Positions 40,285-48,731 of a stretch of DNA of 64,000 nucleotides are shown here, one piece after another. Position 1 is the first letter of the stretch, and each line of letters begins with the position of its first letter. The notes under the pieces are model-generated. The model saw only the letters and a program-made list of their open reading frames with translations. It had not been told where the DNA came from and ran no database searches. This stretch comes from Streptomyces iconiensis. Lineage in GTDB: Bacteria > Actinomycetota > Actinomycetes > Streptomycetales > Streptomycetaceae. The position numbers and the translations under genes are program-made. The stretch spans positions 62,001-126,000 of the forward strand of contig NZ_JANCPR020000003.1 in the NCBI RefSeq assembly GCF_028657195.3, given 5' to 3'.

Positions 40285-41028
40285 ATGAATGCGGCCATGT
40301 GGCGAACGACCGGCAGGGATGCCGAGAAAAGGGGCCAGGAAGCGCCCGACACCAAGCGGTTACTCCTCGTATGGGTGCCGCTCGTCGCTGTCGTCACGGT
40401 CATGTGTTCGGTGTGTCTGCTCTTCAACGCGCCGCCCTCACCGTTGCGTTCGGCGCTGGTGAAGAGGGCGGACGCGGTCTTCGGCTCCTGGTACAGCCAG
40501 AGCTGGAATCTCTTCGGCCCCCAGGTGCCCGAGGGCACCTGGGAGGTCGAGCTGCGCGCCCGCTTCGCACACCGGCAGGGCGAACCCGACACGCGGGAGT
40601 GGGACCTGACCGAGGAGACCCACCCCTCGGGCGGCGCACGCCTGCTCCACCAGAGCAAGGAGGGCCATATGCTCAACTGCTTCGTCGAATACGCGCTCGG
40701 CGCCCGTCCGGGCACGGATCCCGACGAGGACACATCGCTCCGGATGCTCCGCACCAAGTGCAGGGACGACTTCGTCTCCCCGGGTGCCAGGACACCCTCG
40801 GCACCGATGTGGGACCGCTACTTCTCCGCGCACGCGCGCGAACTGGCCCGGGACCGGGCCGGGGACACGCGGCGCATCGAGGCCGTACGGGTCCGCCTGC
40901 GCATCCGGGAGGTGCCTCCCTTCGAGGAGCGGCATACGGGGCAGCCACCCGCGGCCGAACCACCGGCAGCCGTACACGACATGCACGACACCGGCTGGCA
41001 CGCGTACGTCCCGGTGGCAGCGCGGTGA
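40285..41028 (+). CDS. DUF5819 (SdpA-like) membrane-anchored protein
   Basis: About 247 residues. One membrane helix near the N-terminus ('LLLVWVPLVAVVTVMCSVCLL') is followed by an extracytoplasmic domain with 'FGSWYSQSWNLFGPQVPEG', the W-x-x-F-x-P pattern of DUF5819/SdpA-like proteins. Bacillus SdpA works with SdpB to mature the SDP toxin. Here the partner HTTM gene is coupled by a GTGA overlap (41025-41028). The gene diverges from the cyclodehydratase genes. No strong binding site is seen; ATG 40297 and 40237 are alternatives. Confidence 0.78.
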   Translation: MNAAMWRTTGRDAEKRGQEAPDTKRLLLVWVPLVAVVTVMCSVCLLFNAPPSPLRSALVKRADAVFGSWYSQSWNLFGPQVPEGTWEVELRARFAHRQGEPDTREWDLTEETHPSGGARLLHQSKEGHMLNCFVEYALGARPGTDPDEDTSLRMLRTKCRDDFVSPGARTPSAPMWDRYFSAHARELARDRAGDTRRIEAVRVRLRIREVPPFEERHTGQPPAAEPPAAVHDMHDTGWHAYVPVAAR

Positions 41029-42299
41029 CCGCAGCGAACGGGGCGAAGGGCGTACGCGCGCCGAAAGGCGCACGCGCGGTGGAAGGCGTACGCGCGGTGG
41101 AGTGCGCACGGGCGGCGGGGGGAGTGCGGGCGCTGTCGTTCCGGTTCGCCGCGCGGCGTCATCGCCTCGTCGGACTGGCGGCGCTGCGCCTCGTACTGGG
41201 CCTCGCTGCCCTGGAGTTCTACGTCACCGAGTACGGGCGCCGCCATCTGCTGTGGGGGCCCGAGGGGTATGTACCCCTCGACACCTTCCGCGGGACGGTG
41301 CCGCTGTGGAGCACCTCGGTGTACGCGTGGGGCGGGTCGCCCGCGTACTTCGAGACCGTGCACCATCTGGGCATCCTGGTCGCCGCCGCGTTCTGCGTGT
41401 GCGGCGGCCGGGCGCTCACCCTGCTGCACGGGGTGTTCCTGTGGTCGGTCCAGCTGCGGGGCGGACAGGTACTGGACCACGGGCACGTGCTGGCCCGCTT
41501 GCTGCTGCTGTTCCTGCTCTTCGCCACCTGCGACGCGTATCTGAGCCCCTGGGCCTCCGCGCGCCGGGCCCGCCTCAGAGCACGCGCCTGCCGCGGGAGC
41601 TGGAACGTCTTCAGGAACGCGGTGCACAACTGCGCCGTGTTCCTCATGGTGTTCCAGGTCTGCGCCGTCTACTTCTTCGCCGGTCTGTGGAAGCTGCTCG
41701 GGCCCCGCTGGCGCGACGGAACGGCGTTCTACTACGTGGTGCGCTCACTGGAGGCACCGCCCGTCGCGCTCATGACGGGACTGGCCTCGGTGGTGTGGAT
41801 CACCGTCCTCGTCACCTATGCGACGGTCGGTCTGCAGGTGGCCTTCCCCGTGCTCGCCGCGAGCGGCCACCGCGGCGTACGGCAGGCGACGGCGCTGGGC
41901 GCCACGGCCATGCACCTGGGCATCGTGCCACTGGCCGGCCTGCTGCACTCCAGCCTCGTCATGATCGCCGCTGACTGTCTGCTGCTGCGCGACTCCGACT
42001 ACCGCGCGGCGGCCGATGCGGCAGCCGGTGTGACGGCGGGTGCGGCAGCGGGTGCGGCGGCCCGCGCCCCGCGCCGCTTCCGTACGGAGGGCAGGTGGGC
42101 CGTCAGGGGGCGGCGGCGGTCCTGCACCATGGACCCATGTCCCGACGTAAGACCACCCGCCGCGCCGGCGGGAACCCGGCACCCCGCCGTGCCACCGACC
42201 CGCAGGCACCCTGCCCCTGCGGACTCACCGCCGGCTACGGAGAGTGCTGCGGACGGTTCCACGCAGGAGAGGCCGCTGCCCCCACGGCCGAGCGGCTGA
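41025..42299 (+). CDS. HTTM-domain (SdpB-like) membrane protein
   Basis: About 424 residues, starting at GTG 41025 which overlaps the preceding stop. The N-terminus has five tandem 6-residue units (KGVRAP, KGARAV, EGVRAV, ECARAA, GGVRAL). The HTTM domain (about 38-330) follows with several helices: 'LVGLAALRLVLGLAALEFYV', 'LHGVFLWSVQLRGGQVLDHG', 'VFLMVFQVCAVYFFAGLWKL' and 'TAMHLGIVPLAGLL'. HTTM is homologous to the membrane part of vitamin-K-dependent carboxylases and includes SdpB. The C-terminal 54 codons overlap the next gene in another frame and are Pro/Ala-rich, so the true stop may once have lain earlier. Confidence 0.8.
   Translation: MTAANGAKGVRAPKGARAVEGVRAVECARAAGGVRALSFRFAARRHRLVGLAALRLVLGLAALEFYVTEYGRRHLLWGPEGYVPLDTFRGTVPLWSTSVYAWGGSPAYFETVHHLGILVAAAFCVCGGRALTLLHGVFLWSVQLRGGQVLDHGHVLARLLLLFLLFATCDAYLSPWASARRARLRARACRGSWNVFRNAVHNCAVFLMVFQVCAVYFFAGLWKLLGPRWRDGTAFYYVVRSLEAPPVALMTGLASVVWITVLVTYATVGLQVAFPVLAASGHRGVRQATALGATAMHLGIVPLAGLLHSSLVMIAADCLLLRDSDYRAAADAAAGVTAGAAAGAAARAPRRFRTEGRWAVRGRRRSCTMDPCPDVRPPAAPAGTRHPAVPPTRRHPAPADSPPATESAADGSTQERPLPPRPSG
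41046..41135. repeat. Five 18-bp in-frame tandem repeats
   Basis: Within the HTTM gene, an 18-base unit encoding (K/E/G)G(V/A)RA(P/V/A/L) repeats five times at its 5' end, with changes mainly at the third, fourth and sixth codons. Copy-number variation would change the protein's N-terminus without breaking the frame. Confidence 0.7.
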
Positions 42300-42577
42300 T
42301 GCGCTCGCGCTATGCCGCCTTCGCCGTGCGCGACACGGCCTACCTCCTGGGTACGTGGCACCCGGACACCAGGCCCCGCGAACTGGACCTCGCGGAAGGG
42401 CCGCGCTGGACGGGCCTCGACATCCTCGCCACGACGGGCGGCAGCGCGTTCCACACCGAGGGCACGGTCACCTTCCGTGCCCACTTCACCGCGCCCGGAG
42501 GCACCCCGGACTCCCAGTACGAACACAGCCGCTTCACCCGCCACGACGGTGCCTGGGTCTACGTCGAGGCGGTCTGA
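42137..42577 (+). CDS. YchJ-family (UPF0225, SEC-C motif) protein
   Basis: A 146-residue protein. The N-terminal SEC-C-like zinc motif is 'APCPCGLTAGYGECCGRFH' (Cys spaced as C-x-C-x8-C-C), followed by 'PTAERLMRSRYAAFAVRDTA' and 'SQYEHSRFTRHDGAWVYVE', all hallmarks of the YchJ family. Function is unknown; the zinc finger may bind protein or RNA. The ATG at 42137 lies inside the end of the HTTM frame (163-base overlap) and its stop overlaps the convergent dehydrogenase by 19 bases. Confidence 0.88.
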   Translation: MSRRKTTRRAGGNPAPRRATDPQAPCPCGLTAGYGECCGRFHAGEAAAPTAERLMRSRYAAFAVRDTAYLLGTWHPDTRPRELDLAEGPRWTGLDILATTGGSAFHTEGTVTFRAHFTAPGGTPDSQYEHSRFTRHDGAWVYVEAV

Positions 42578-43581
42578 GAGAGCTGGTTGACCGGCGTGGG
42601 CGGCTCCTCGCCCGCGAGAACGGCAGCCGCGTTCTGCACCGCCAGGAGCCCCATACGGTCCCGGGTCCTGTGGCCCGCGCTGCCGATGTGCGGGGTGAGG
42701 AGGAGGTTGGGGGCTTCCAGGAGCGCCGGGTCGAGTGCGGGCTCGCCCTCGAAGACGTCGAGCGCGGCGGCGCCGATCGTGCCGGAGCGCAGCGCGGCGA
42801 CGAGCGCCTTCTCGTCGACGATGCCGCCGCGTGCCGTGTTGACCAGCACCGCGTGAGGCCGCATGCGGGCGAGCGCCGCCTCGTCGATGAGGCCGCGCGT
42901 CTCGTCGGTGAGCGGGCAGTGCAGGCTCACCACATCGGCGCGCTCCAGCAGCGCGTCCAGCGCGACGAAGGCCGTGCCGTCCTCGTCCACGCTGCCCTCG
43001 GGGTGTGAACGGGTGGGTGCCGCGAGGACGTTCATGTCGAAGGCACGTGCGCGCCGCGCCACGGCCCGCCCGATCCGGCCGTAGCCGACGACGCCCAGCG
43101 TGGTGCCGCCCGCACTCAGATCGAGCCCGAGCAGCATGCGCGGCCCCCACACCCACGGGGTGCGCTCGCGCAGGAAACGGTCGCCCTCCGGTACGCGCCG
43201 CGCTGCGGAGAGCATCAGCGCCATGGTGAGGTCCGCCGTTGCCCCGTCCAGCACGCCCGGGGTGTTGCTGACGCGTACGCCACGCGCCGTGGCAGCGGCC
43301 ATGTCGACGTTGTCGTACCCGACGGCCGTGTTGGCCACGATCCGTAGCCGCGGGCCCGCAGCGTCGAGGAACTCCTCGTCGATCCGCTCGGTCAGCGTGC
43401 ACACCACCGCCTCGGCACCCGCCGCGTCCCGGAGCAGTTCCGCACGACCGGGCGGTTCCTCGCCTCCCTCGACGACGGGCCGCCCCAGCGCCCTGACCTC
43501 GCGCATGGCGGCATCGGTGAGCGTGCGGGGTACATAGATGTGCGCGGCGGCCGGGCGGCCCCCGGCGGAGGGATTCGTCAC
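42559..43581 (-). CDS. D-isomer-specific 2-hydroxyacid dehydrogenase
   Basis: A 340-residue NAD(P)-dependent dehydrogenase. The NAD motif is 'LGVVGYGRIGRAVARRARAF' (GxGxxG). The family's 'ALVAALRSGTIGAAALDVFEGEP' contains the catalytic Glu region, and 'LLLTPHIGSAG' the catalytic His; 'NTARGGIVDEKAL' holds the conserved Arg region. Members reduce glyoxylate/hydroxypyruvate or related 2-keto acids. GTG 43581 follows TAGGAG. It converges with the YchJ gene. No operon partner is visible. Confidence 0.93.
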   Translation of the reverse strand: MTNPSAGGRPAAAHIYVPRTLTDAAMREVRALGRPVVEGGEEPPGRAELLRDAAGAEAVVCTLTERIDEEFLDAAGPRLRIVANTAVGYDNVDMAAATARGVRVSNTPGVLDGATADLTMALMLSAARRVPEGDRFLRERTPWVWGPRMLLGLDLSAGGTTLGVVGYGRIGRAVARRARAFDMNVLAAPTRSHPEGSVDEDGTAFVALDALLERADVVSLHCPLTDETRGLIDEAALARMRPHAVLVNTARGGIVDEKALVAALRSGTIGAAALDVFEGEPALDPALLEAPNLLLTPHIGSAGHRTRDRMGLLAVQNAAAVLAGEEPPTPVNQLSQTAST

Positions 43582-43875
43582 GGTGCTCCTACAGCCTCGG
43601 AGATCGCGGACACACGCGCGTCGTATGCCACGCCGTCGAGCATACGAACGCCCCCAGCGGCAACGCCGCCCTCCCCACGCGTCTGACCGGCGGGACGCCG
43701 GATGCGGGGCCCCGGATGCGGGCGGCGGTACCGGGCGCTGCGCACCGGGCACGCCGGCGCCGGTACCGGGTGTCGCGCAACGGGCACGCCAGGGCCGGTT
43801 GCCCCGGGGCGGGCGCCGCGCGAGCCGCAGTGGCATGACGGTTCGTCAGGCCAGCATATGACCCCCTGTTCACTT
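43582..43875. other. Intergenic region, no gene seen
   Basis: The region is GC-rich with imperfect GCGCACCGGGCACGCC repeats around 43735-43805. No frame here has a credible start and protein-like composition. Confidence 0.5.
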
Positions 43876-43900
43876 AGGTGCCGCCTACACCTGATATACC
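43876..43900 (+). promoter_or_regulatory. Palindrome and -10 box for a possible leaderless gene
   Basis: AGGTG-N7-CACCT (43876-43892) is followed at once by TATACC (43895-43900), a -10-like box exactly seven bases before ATG 43908. No binding site precedes that ATG. The layout matches a leaderless promoter with an operator just upstream of the -10 box. Confidence 0.45.
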
Positions 43901-43907
43901 TGACGTC

Positions 43908-44123
43908 ATGACTGAGCACGACCGAACCGTGCGCGACCGGGAACTTCCCGTCGGCGCCAGCATCGGGCTCGTCATCCGGGACGCCCGTTACGGGACTCCT
44001 GCCACGACCACGCGCCGCGACAGCAGCCTTTGCGGGTCCCCTCGGATGAGGGCCCTTCTCCGCACCCCCACGCGGGGCGCCACCGCGCCTCACGTCAGGC
44101 CCGCCAGGCCCTCCACCGGATAG
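43908..44123 (+). CDS. Possible small leaderless gene, 71 residues
   Basis: The frame reads 'MTEHDRTVRDRELPVGASIG', then 'LVIRDARYGTPATTTRRDSS', and ends in a basic, Pro-rich tail. The first 50 residues look protein-like and the rest less so. The promoter-like signal just before it raises its credibility. It could also be the 5' remnant of a decayed gene. No family was recognised. Confidence 0.35.
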   Translation: MTEHDRTVRDRELPVGASIGLVIRDARYGTPATTTRRDSSLCGSPRMRALLRTPTRGATAPHVRPARPSTG

Positions 44124-44478
44124 ACCGGCGAGCGCGCGCCCGGCTCCCCCGCGGTTCCCCCCTCCCGGCGCCCTGCCCTGCCCTGCCCCGTTCTCTCCGC
44201 CCGCCGCTGTGCACCACGCGCCGGGGCGGCGACGCGCGCGCGCTCCCCTCGCGCTACTCCGTGAGGAGGAGTCGCGCGGGACGGGTCGGGGGGTGGTCGG
44301 CACGGCTCCGCGCGTAGTGCCGGGCCGGTCGTCAGGATCGGCACCGGCACGGGCCAGCCCCGCACATCCCGGAGCGCCGCGCTCTCGAACACCCACGTCA
44401 CATCACGTCACACCACGTCCTTCATCCGCCCAAGGCACGCCGGACGTGCCGTAACTCCGGGTATGGGAAGCACAACTG
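44124..44478. other. Intergenic region before the CHC-CoA operon
   Basis: No gene is supported. The final 90 bases, with CACGTCACATCACGTCACACCACGTCC repeats of CACGTCA type (written here in parts: CACGTCACATCACGTCACAC), immediately precede the operon and could contain its control region. GGGAAG at about 44464 serves as the binding site for ATG 44479. Confidence 0.4.
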
Positions 44479-47400
44479 ATGCACCTTCTTGTCAAAGGAA
44501 CACGCCAGCCACTGAGCGGCGAGGTCCTCGTCCCCAACTCCAAATATCACGCGCACCGCGCGCTCATCCTCGCCTCGCTCGCCGAGGGCACCAGCGTCGT
44601 GCGCGGGCTGTCCGACGCCCGCCATGTCCAGTACACGGTCGGGCTCCTGCGCGGGCTCGGCACCCGGATCGAGGTGGACGGGGACGCGTTCGTCGTCCAC
44701 GGAGGCCCCTACAGGCCCCGCCGTTCGGCCGTCTCGGCCGGCAGCTCCGGCACGACGCTCTACTTCATGATCGGCCTCGCGTCGCTGGCCGAGCGGCCCG
44801 TGTCCGTGACGGGCCAGAAGTACTTCAAGCGGCGGCCCGTCGGCCCCCTTCTCGACGCGCTGCGCGGCATGGGTGTCGAGCTGGACTCGGCTGACGACTG
44901 CCCGCCCATCCATGTGCGCAACAAGCGCCCCACGGGCGGCCATGTCCGTATCGCCGGCACGCTCTCGCAGTGGATCTCGGGGCTCATCCTGCTCGCACCG
45001 TTCGCGACGGGGCCCACGGTCATCGAGGTCGAGGGTGAGCTGAACGAACAGCCCTACCTGGAGCTGACCGTCGCCATGATGCGCCAGTTCGGGCTGGCTG
45101 TGACCGTCTCGGGGGACTGGCGGCGCTTCGAGATCGAGGGCGGACAGCGGGCGGCCCCCGCCGATCTGACCATGCCGCCCGACATCGGCTCGGCGGCCTT
45201 CGGCATCGCGGCAGCCGCGCTGCACCCCTCGGACGTGCTGCTGCGCGGCATGAACAAGCTGCACGGCAGTCCCGCCGACCACCCCGAGGCACACTTCCTG
45301 GACATCGCGCAGTCCATGGGCATTCCCATGGAACTGGACGAGGCCGGGCGCGGCGTGCGCATCCGGCACGACGGCGTGGACCTCAAGGGCGTCGAGGTGG
45401 ACTGCCGCGAGGTGCCCGACATGCTGCCGATCCTCTCCACGCTCGGCACCTTCGCGCAGGGCGAGACCGTCTTCCGGCACGTCGCGCACACCCGGCTCAA
45501 GGAGTCCGACCGTGCCGCCGCGATGCTCCAGCTCAACTCGATGGGAGCCGAACTGGAGCTGGACGGCGAGACATTGCGGGTGAACGGCGGCGACAAGCGA
45601 CTGGTCGGCGCACGCCTGTCCTCCTTCAACGACCACCGTGTGCTGATGTCCCTGGCAGTGGCGGCCTCCCGCGCCTCCGGCTGCTCCACCCTCACCTACC
45701 CGAACGCCTACCGGATCTCGTATCCGACGTTCCTGGAGTCCATGAACACCCTCGGTATTCCCATGTCAGTCGAAGGCGGCAGACGCTCGGCGCACAAGCC
45801 CGGGGCGCAGCCCGATGTGTCACGCCCCGACGAGGCCGCCAAGCACACGCTGCCCGAACTCGTCGCCCGCCGCGCCGAGTCCGACCCGGAGGGCACAGCG
45901 CTCGTCGACGTACGCGCCTCCGGCAGTACCACTCTCACCTGGTCCGCGCTGCACGAGCGCAGCGAGCACATCGCCTCGCTGCTGCTGCGGCTCGGCGTCC
46001 AGCCCGGCGAGGCCGTCGCCTTCCAACTGCCCAACCGGGCCGAGTTCACCGCCATCGCGCTCGCCTGCCTGCGCGTACGGGCGCTGTGCTGCCCGATCAT
46101 GCCGATCTTCCGCGAGCGCGAGGCGGCCTTCACGCTGCGCCGCTCCGGGGCCCGGGTGCTGCTGCTGCCCGACGAGTTCCGGGGCAGGCGGCATGCGGCC
46201 GAGATCGCCGCGCTCGTCGCCGAGGGCACGACCGACACCGGAAAGCTGGAGCACGTCGTCGTCCTGCCCCGCGAGTCGGGGCCAGCCGAGATGCCGCCCA
46301 CTGCCGGCGCCGCCGACCGACTCCACTGGCACGACTGGGAGTCGGCCCTGGCAGGGACCCCCGTCGACAGGGAAGGGCTCGCCGCACGGGTGCCCGGTCC
46401 GCAGGACCTCACCCAACTCCTGTTCACCTCCGGCACGACGGGTGAGCCCAAGGGCGTACTCCAGCGGTCCGAGGCCCTCACCCGTGCCGTCTCCATGGAG
46501 ATCCGCCACCTCGGCCTCACCGGCGCCGACACCATCTGGATCCCCTCCCCGCTCGCGCACCAGACCGGCTTCCTCTATGGGATGTGGCTCGCGCTCGTCC
46601 TCGGGGTCCCGCAGATCGTGCAGGCCGAGTGGCACACCGAGTTGGCGCTCCAGTCCCTGCGCGAACACCGCGCCACCTTCGTCCAGGCCGCAACGCCCTT
46701 CCTGATGGACCTCGTTCGCGCCGTCGAGGACGGCGAACGCGCGCCGCAGGACCTGCGGATCTTCGTCGCCACCGGAGCCACCGTGCCGCGCGGCCTCGCC
46801 GAGCGCGCGGGGCGCGTCCTGGGCACGACCGTCCTCGGCGCCTTCGGCAGCACCGAGACCTGCCTGGCCGCGCTCGCGGCGCCCGGCGACGAACCCGCGC
46901 AGCGCTGGGGCACCGACGGGCGCGCGCTGGCGGGCGTACGCCTGCGGGTGACCGACGACAGCGGCACCGAACTGCCGCCGGGCACCGAGGGCAACTACGA
47001 GATCCGCACGCCCACCCTCTTCGACGGCTATCTGGAGCGCCCCGACCTGACCGCCGAGGCGATGACCCCCGACGGCTGGTACCGCACGGGTGACCTCGCC
47101 ACCATCGACGCCTCCGGTTTCCTGCGCATCACCGGGCGGGTCAAGGACGTCATCAACAGGGGCGGCGAGAAGATCCCCGTCGCCGAGGTCGAGCAGCTGC
47201 TGCACGAGCACCCCGCTGTCGCCGATGTGGCGGTCGTCGCCATGCCCGACGAGCGGCTCGGTGAACGGGCCTGCGCGTTCGTCGTTCTTGAGGACGGGCA
47301 AGAACTGGGTTTCGAGGAAACGCAGAAGTACCTCGACTCCCACCAGGTGGCCAAGCAGTACTGGCCGGAACGCCTGGAGATCCTCGCGGGAGGTCTGCCC

Positions 47401-47490
47401 CGCAACGAGGTCGGAAAGATCCAGAAGTTCGTGCTGCGGGAGAAGGCGCGCGGTCTGCGCCCGCAGCGCGCGGAAGGGACGAGCAAGTGA
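44479..47490 (+). CDS. EPSP-synthase-like / acyl-CoA ligase fusion (CHC-CoA pathway)
   Basis: A 1003-residue two-domain protein in one uninterrupted frame. Residues about 1-435 resemble EPSP synthase: 'NSKYHAHRALILASLAEG', 'SAGSSGTTLYFMIGL', 'RRPVGPLLDALRGMG', 'VPDMLPILSTLGTF', 'RLKESDRAAAM' and 'FNDHRVLMSLAVA'. Residues about 445-1003 are an AMP-forming ligase: 'LLFTSGTTGEPKGVL', 'GAFGSTETCLAA', 'GWYRTGDLA', 'NRGGEKIPVAEVEQLL' and the lysine motif 'RNEVGKIQKFVLR'. In cyclohexanecarboxyl-CoA (CHC-CoA) clusters of ansatrienin-type producers an EPSPS homologue and a CoA ligase start the route from shikimate. Here they are joined, so dehydration and CoA activation may be channelled. The stop overlaps the next start (GTGA). 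Confidence 0.87.
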   Translation: MHLLVKGTRQPLSGEVLVPNSKYHAHRALILASLAEGTSVVRGLSDARHVQYTVGLLRGLGTRIEVDGDAFVVHGGPYRPRRSAVSAGSSGTTLYFMIGLASLAERPVSVTGQKYFKRRPVGPLLDALRGMGVELDSADDCPPIHVRNKRPTGGHVRIAGTLSQWISGLILLAPFATGPTVIEVEGELNEQPYLELTVAMMRQFGLAVTVSGDWRRFEIEGGQRAAPADLTMPPDIGSAAFGIAAAALHPSDVLLRGMNKLHGSPADHPEAHFLDIAQSMGIPMELDEAGRGVRIRHDGVDLKGVEVDCREVPDMLPILSTLGTFAQGETVFRHVAHTRLKESDRAAAMLQLNSMGAELELDGETLRVNGGDKRLVGARLSSFNDHRVLMSLAVAASRASGCSTLTYPNAYRISYPTFLESMNTLGIPMSVEGGRRSAHKPGAQPDVSRPDEAAKHTLPELVARRAESDPEGTALVDVRASGSTTLTWSALHERSEHIASLLLRLGVQPGEAVAFQLPNRAEFTAIALACLRVRALCCPIMPIFREREAAFTLRRSGARVLLLPDEFRGRRHAAEIAALVAEGTTDTGKLEHVVVLPRESGPAEMPPTAGAADRLHWHDWESALAGTPVDREGLAARVPGPQDLTQLLFTSGTTGEPKGVLQRSEALTRAVSMEIRHLGLTGADTIWIPSPLAHQTGFLYGMWLALVLGVPQIVQAEWHTELALQSLREHRATFVQAATPFLMDLVRAVEDGERAPQDLRIFVATGATVPRGLAERAGRVLGTTVLGAFGSTETCLAALAAPGDEPAQRWGTDGRALAGVRLRVTDDSGTELPPGTEGNYEIRTPTLFDGYLERPDLTAEAMTPDGWYRTGDLATIDASGFLRITGRVKDVINRGGEKIPVAEVEQLLHEHPAVADVAVVAMPDERLGERACAFVVLEDGQELGFEETQKYLDSHQVAKQYWPERLEILAGGLPRNEVGKIQKFVLREKARGLRPQRAEGTSK

Positions 47491-48731
47491 GCGAGCAGGG
47501 AGTGGGCCCCGTGCAGTACGAGCGGCTGCGGGAGAAGGTCACCGCGTGGGTGACGGGGCCGGGGGAGGAGTGGGCCGAGCGCATCGAGTCCACCGGGCAG
47601 GTGCCCGAGGAGCTGTGGTCCGAGCTGCGCGAGCACGGCTTCCTGCGGATGGCGGCGCCGCGCGAATACGGCGGCCACGGGCTCTCCTTCACGCAGTGGA
47701 TGGGCCTGATGGAGATCTTCTCCCGCTCCCACGGCTCCACCCGCATGATCGTGCATGTGGTCAACGGCATCTGGCGGGCCATGGACCCCTTCGCCACCGA
47801 GGAGCAGCGCAAGAAGTTCGTGCTCCCTGCCATCGAGGGCGACATCAAGATCGCGTTCACGCTGACCGAACCAGGCAACGGTACCGGCGCCGACATCACC
47901 ACCTCCGTCGCCCGCGAGGGCGACACGTACTACCTGACGGGCGACAAGCATCTGATCACCTTCGGGGTGCGTTGCGACTACTACCTTCTCGCTGCCCGGG
48001 TCGAGGGCACGAGCGGTCACGAGGGCACCGTCTCGCTCCTGGTGCCCCGGCACGCCGAGGGCGTACATGTAGATGACACTTCCCAGACCATGGGTGTGAC
48101 AGGGACCGACCACGCCACCCTCCGTTTCGAGCGCACCCCCGTGCCCGTCGCCAACCGGCTCGGCAAGGAGGGCCAGGGACTTGAGGTGGCCCTCGGCGGC
48201 TTCCTCACGCCGTCCCGTATCTCCGTCGGCATGAGCTGCGTCGGACTGGCCCAGCGCGCGCAGGAGTTGGCGCTCGACTACGCCGAGGGGCGCTTCACCT
48301 TCGGCAAGAAGCTCAGCAAGCGGCAGGCCGTGCAGTTCATGCTCGCCGAAAACGCCGCCGACATCGAGGCGGCCAAGCAGCTCGTGATGCACGCGGCACG
48401 CGCCTTCGAGGAGGGCGACGAGAACGCCTCGATGCTCTCGTCCATGGCGAAGATGACCGCCGTGTCCATGCTGACCCGCGTCACCGACAACGCACTGCAG
48501 GTGCACGGCGGCCTCGGTTACTGGAAGACCAGTCCCATCGAACGCGTCTACCGCGACGCGCGTGCCCAGCGCTTCGAAGAGGGCACCAACGAGATCCAGA
48601 AGACGGTCGTGTTCCGCGAACTGCTGCGCCTGCGCGCGGAAGGCACCGCGAGTGCCGAAGCTCCCGCGCGTACCGCAGTCACCGCGCGTACGGCAGTCAC
48701 CGCGCGTACCGAAGGAGAAGAGACCAAGTGA
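47487..48731 (+). CDS. Acyl-CoA dehydrogenase (CHC-CoA pathway)
   Basis: A 414-residue flavoprotein of normal family length. It shows 'IAFTLTEPGNGTGADITTSV' (FAD/acyl-binding strand), 'YYLTGDKHLITFGVRCDYYL', 'RISVGMSCVGLAQRAQELAL' and the C-terminal 'VHGGLGYWKTSPIERVYRDA' with the R-D-A FAD end. In the CHC-CoA pathway an acyl-CoA dehydrogenase introduces ring double bonds between reduction and dehydration steps. The gene overlaps both neighbours by four bases (GTGA), which ties its translation to theirs. Confidence 0.9.
   Translation: MSEQGVGPVQYERLREKVTAWVTGPGEEWAERIESTGQVPEELWSELREHGFLRMAAPREYGGHGLSFTQWMGLMEIFSRSHGSTRMIVHVVNGIWRAMDPFATEEQRKKFVLPAIEGDIKIAFTLTEPGNGTGADITTSVAREGDTYYLTGDKHLITFGVRCDYYLLAARVEGTSGHEGTVSLLVPRHAEGVHVDDTSQTMGVTGTDHATLRFERTPVPVANRLGKEGQGLEVALGGFLTPSRISVGMSCVGLAQRAQELALDYAEGRFTFGKKLSKRQAVQFMLAENAADIEAAKQLVMHAARAFEEGDENASMLSSMAKMTAVSMLTRVTDNALQVHGGLGYWKTSPIERVYRDARAQRFEEGTNEIQKTVVFRELLRLRAEGTASAEAPARTAVTARTAVTARTEGEETK

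Noticed and set aside
44090..44401. 103-codon minus-strand frame between the small ORF and the CHC operon
   Set aside because: The first 35 residues look slightly protein-like, but the rest is Arg/Ala/Gly/Pro-rich and there is no binding site or recognised family.
44479..45780. MurA (UDP-GlcNAc enolpyruvyl transferase) for the N-terminal domain of the fusion
   Set aside because: The motifs RLKESDR, VPD-LPIL and NDHR and the operon context favour the EPSPS branch; the MurA catalytic Cys loop was not found.
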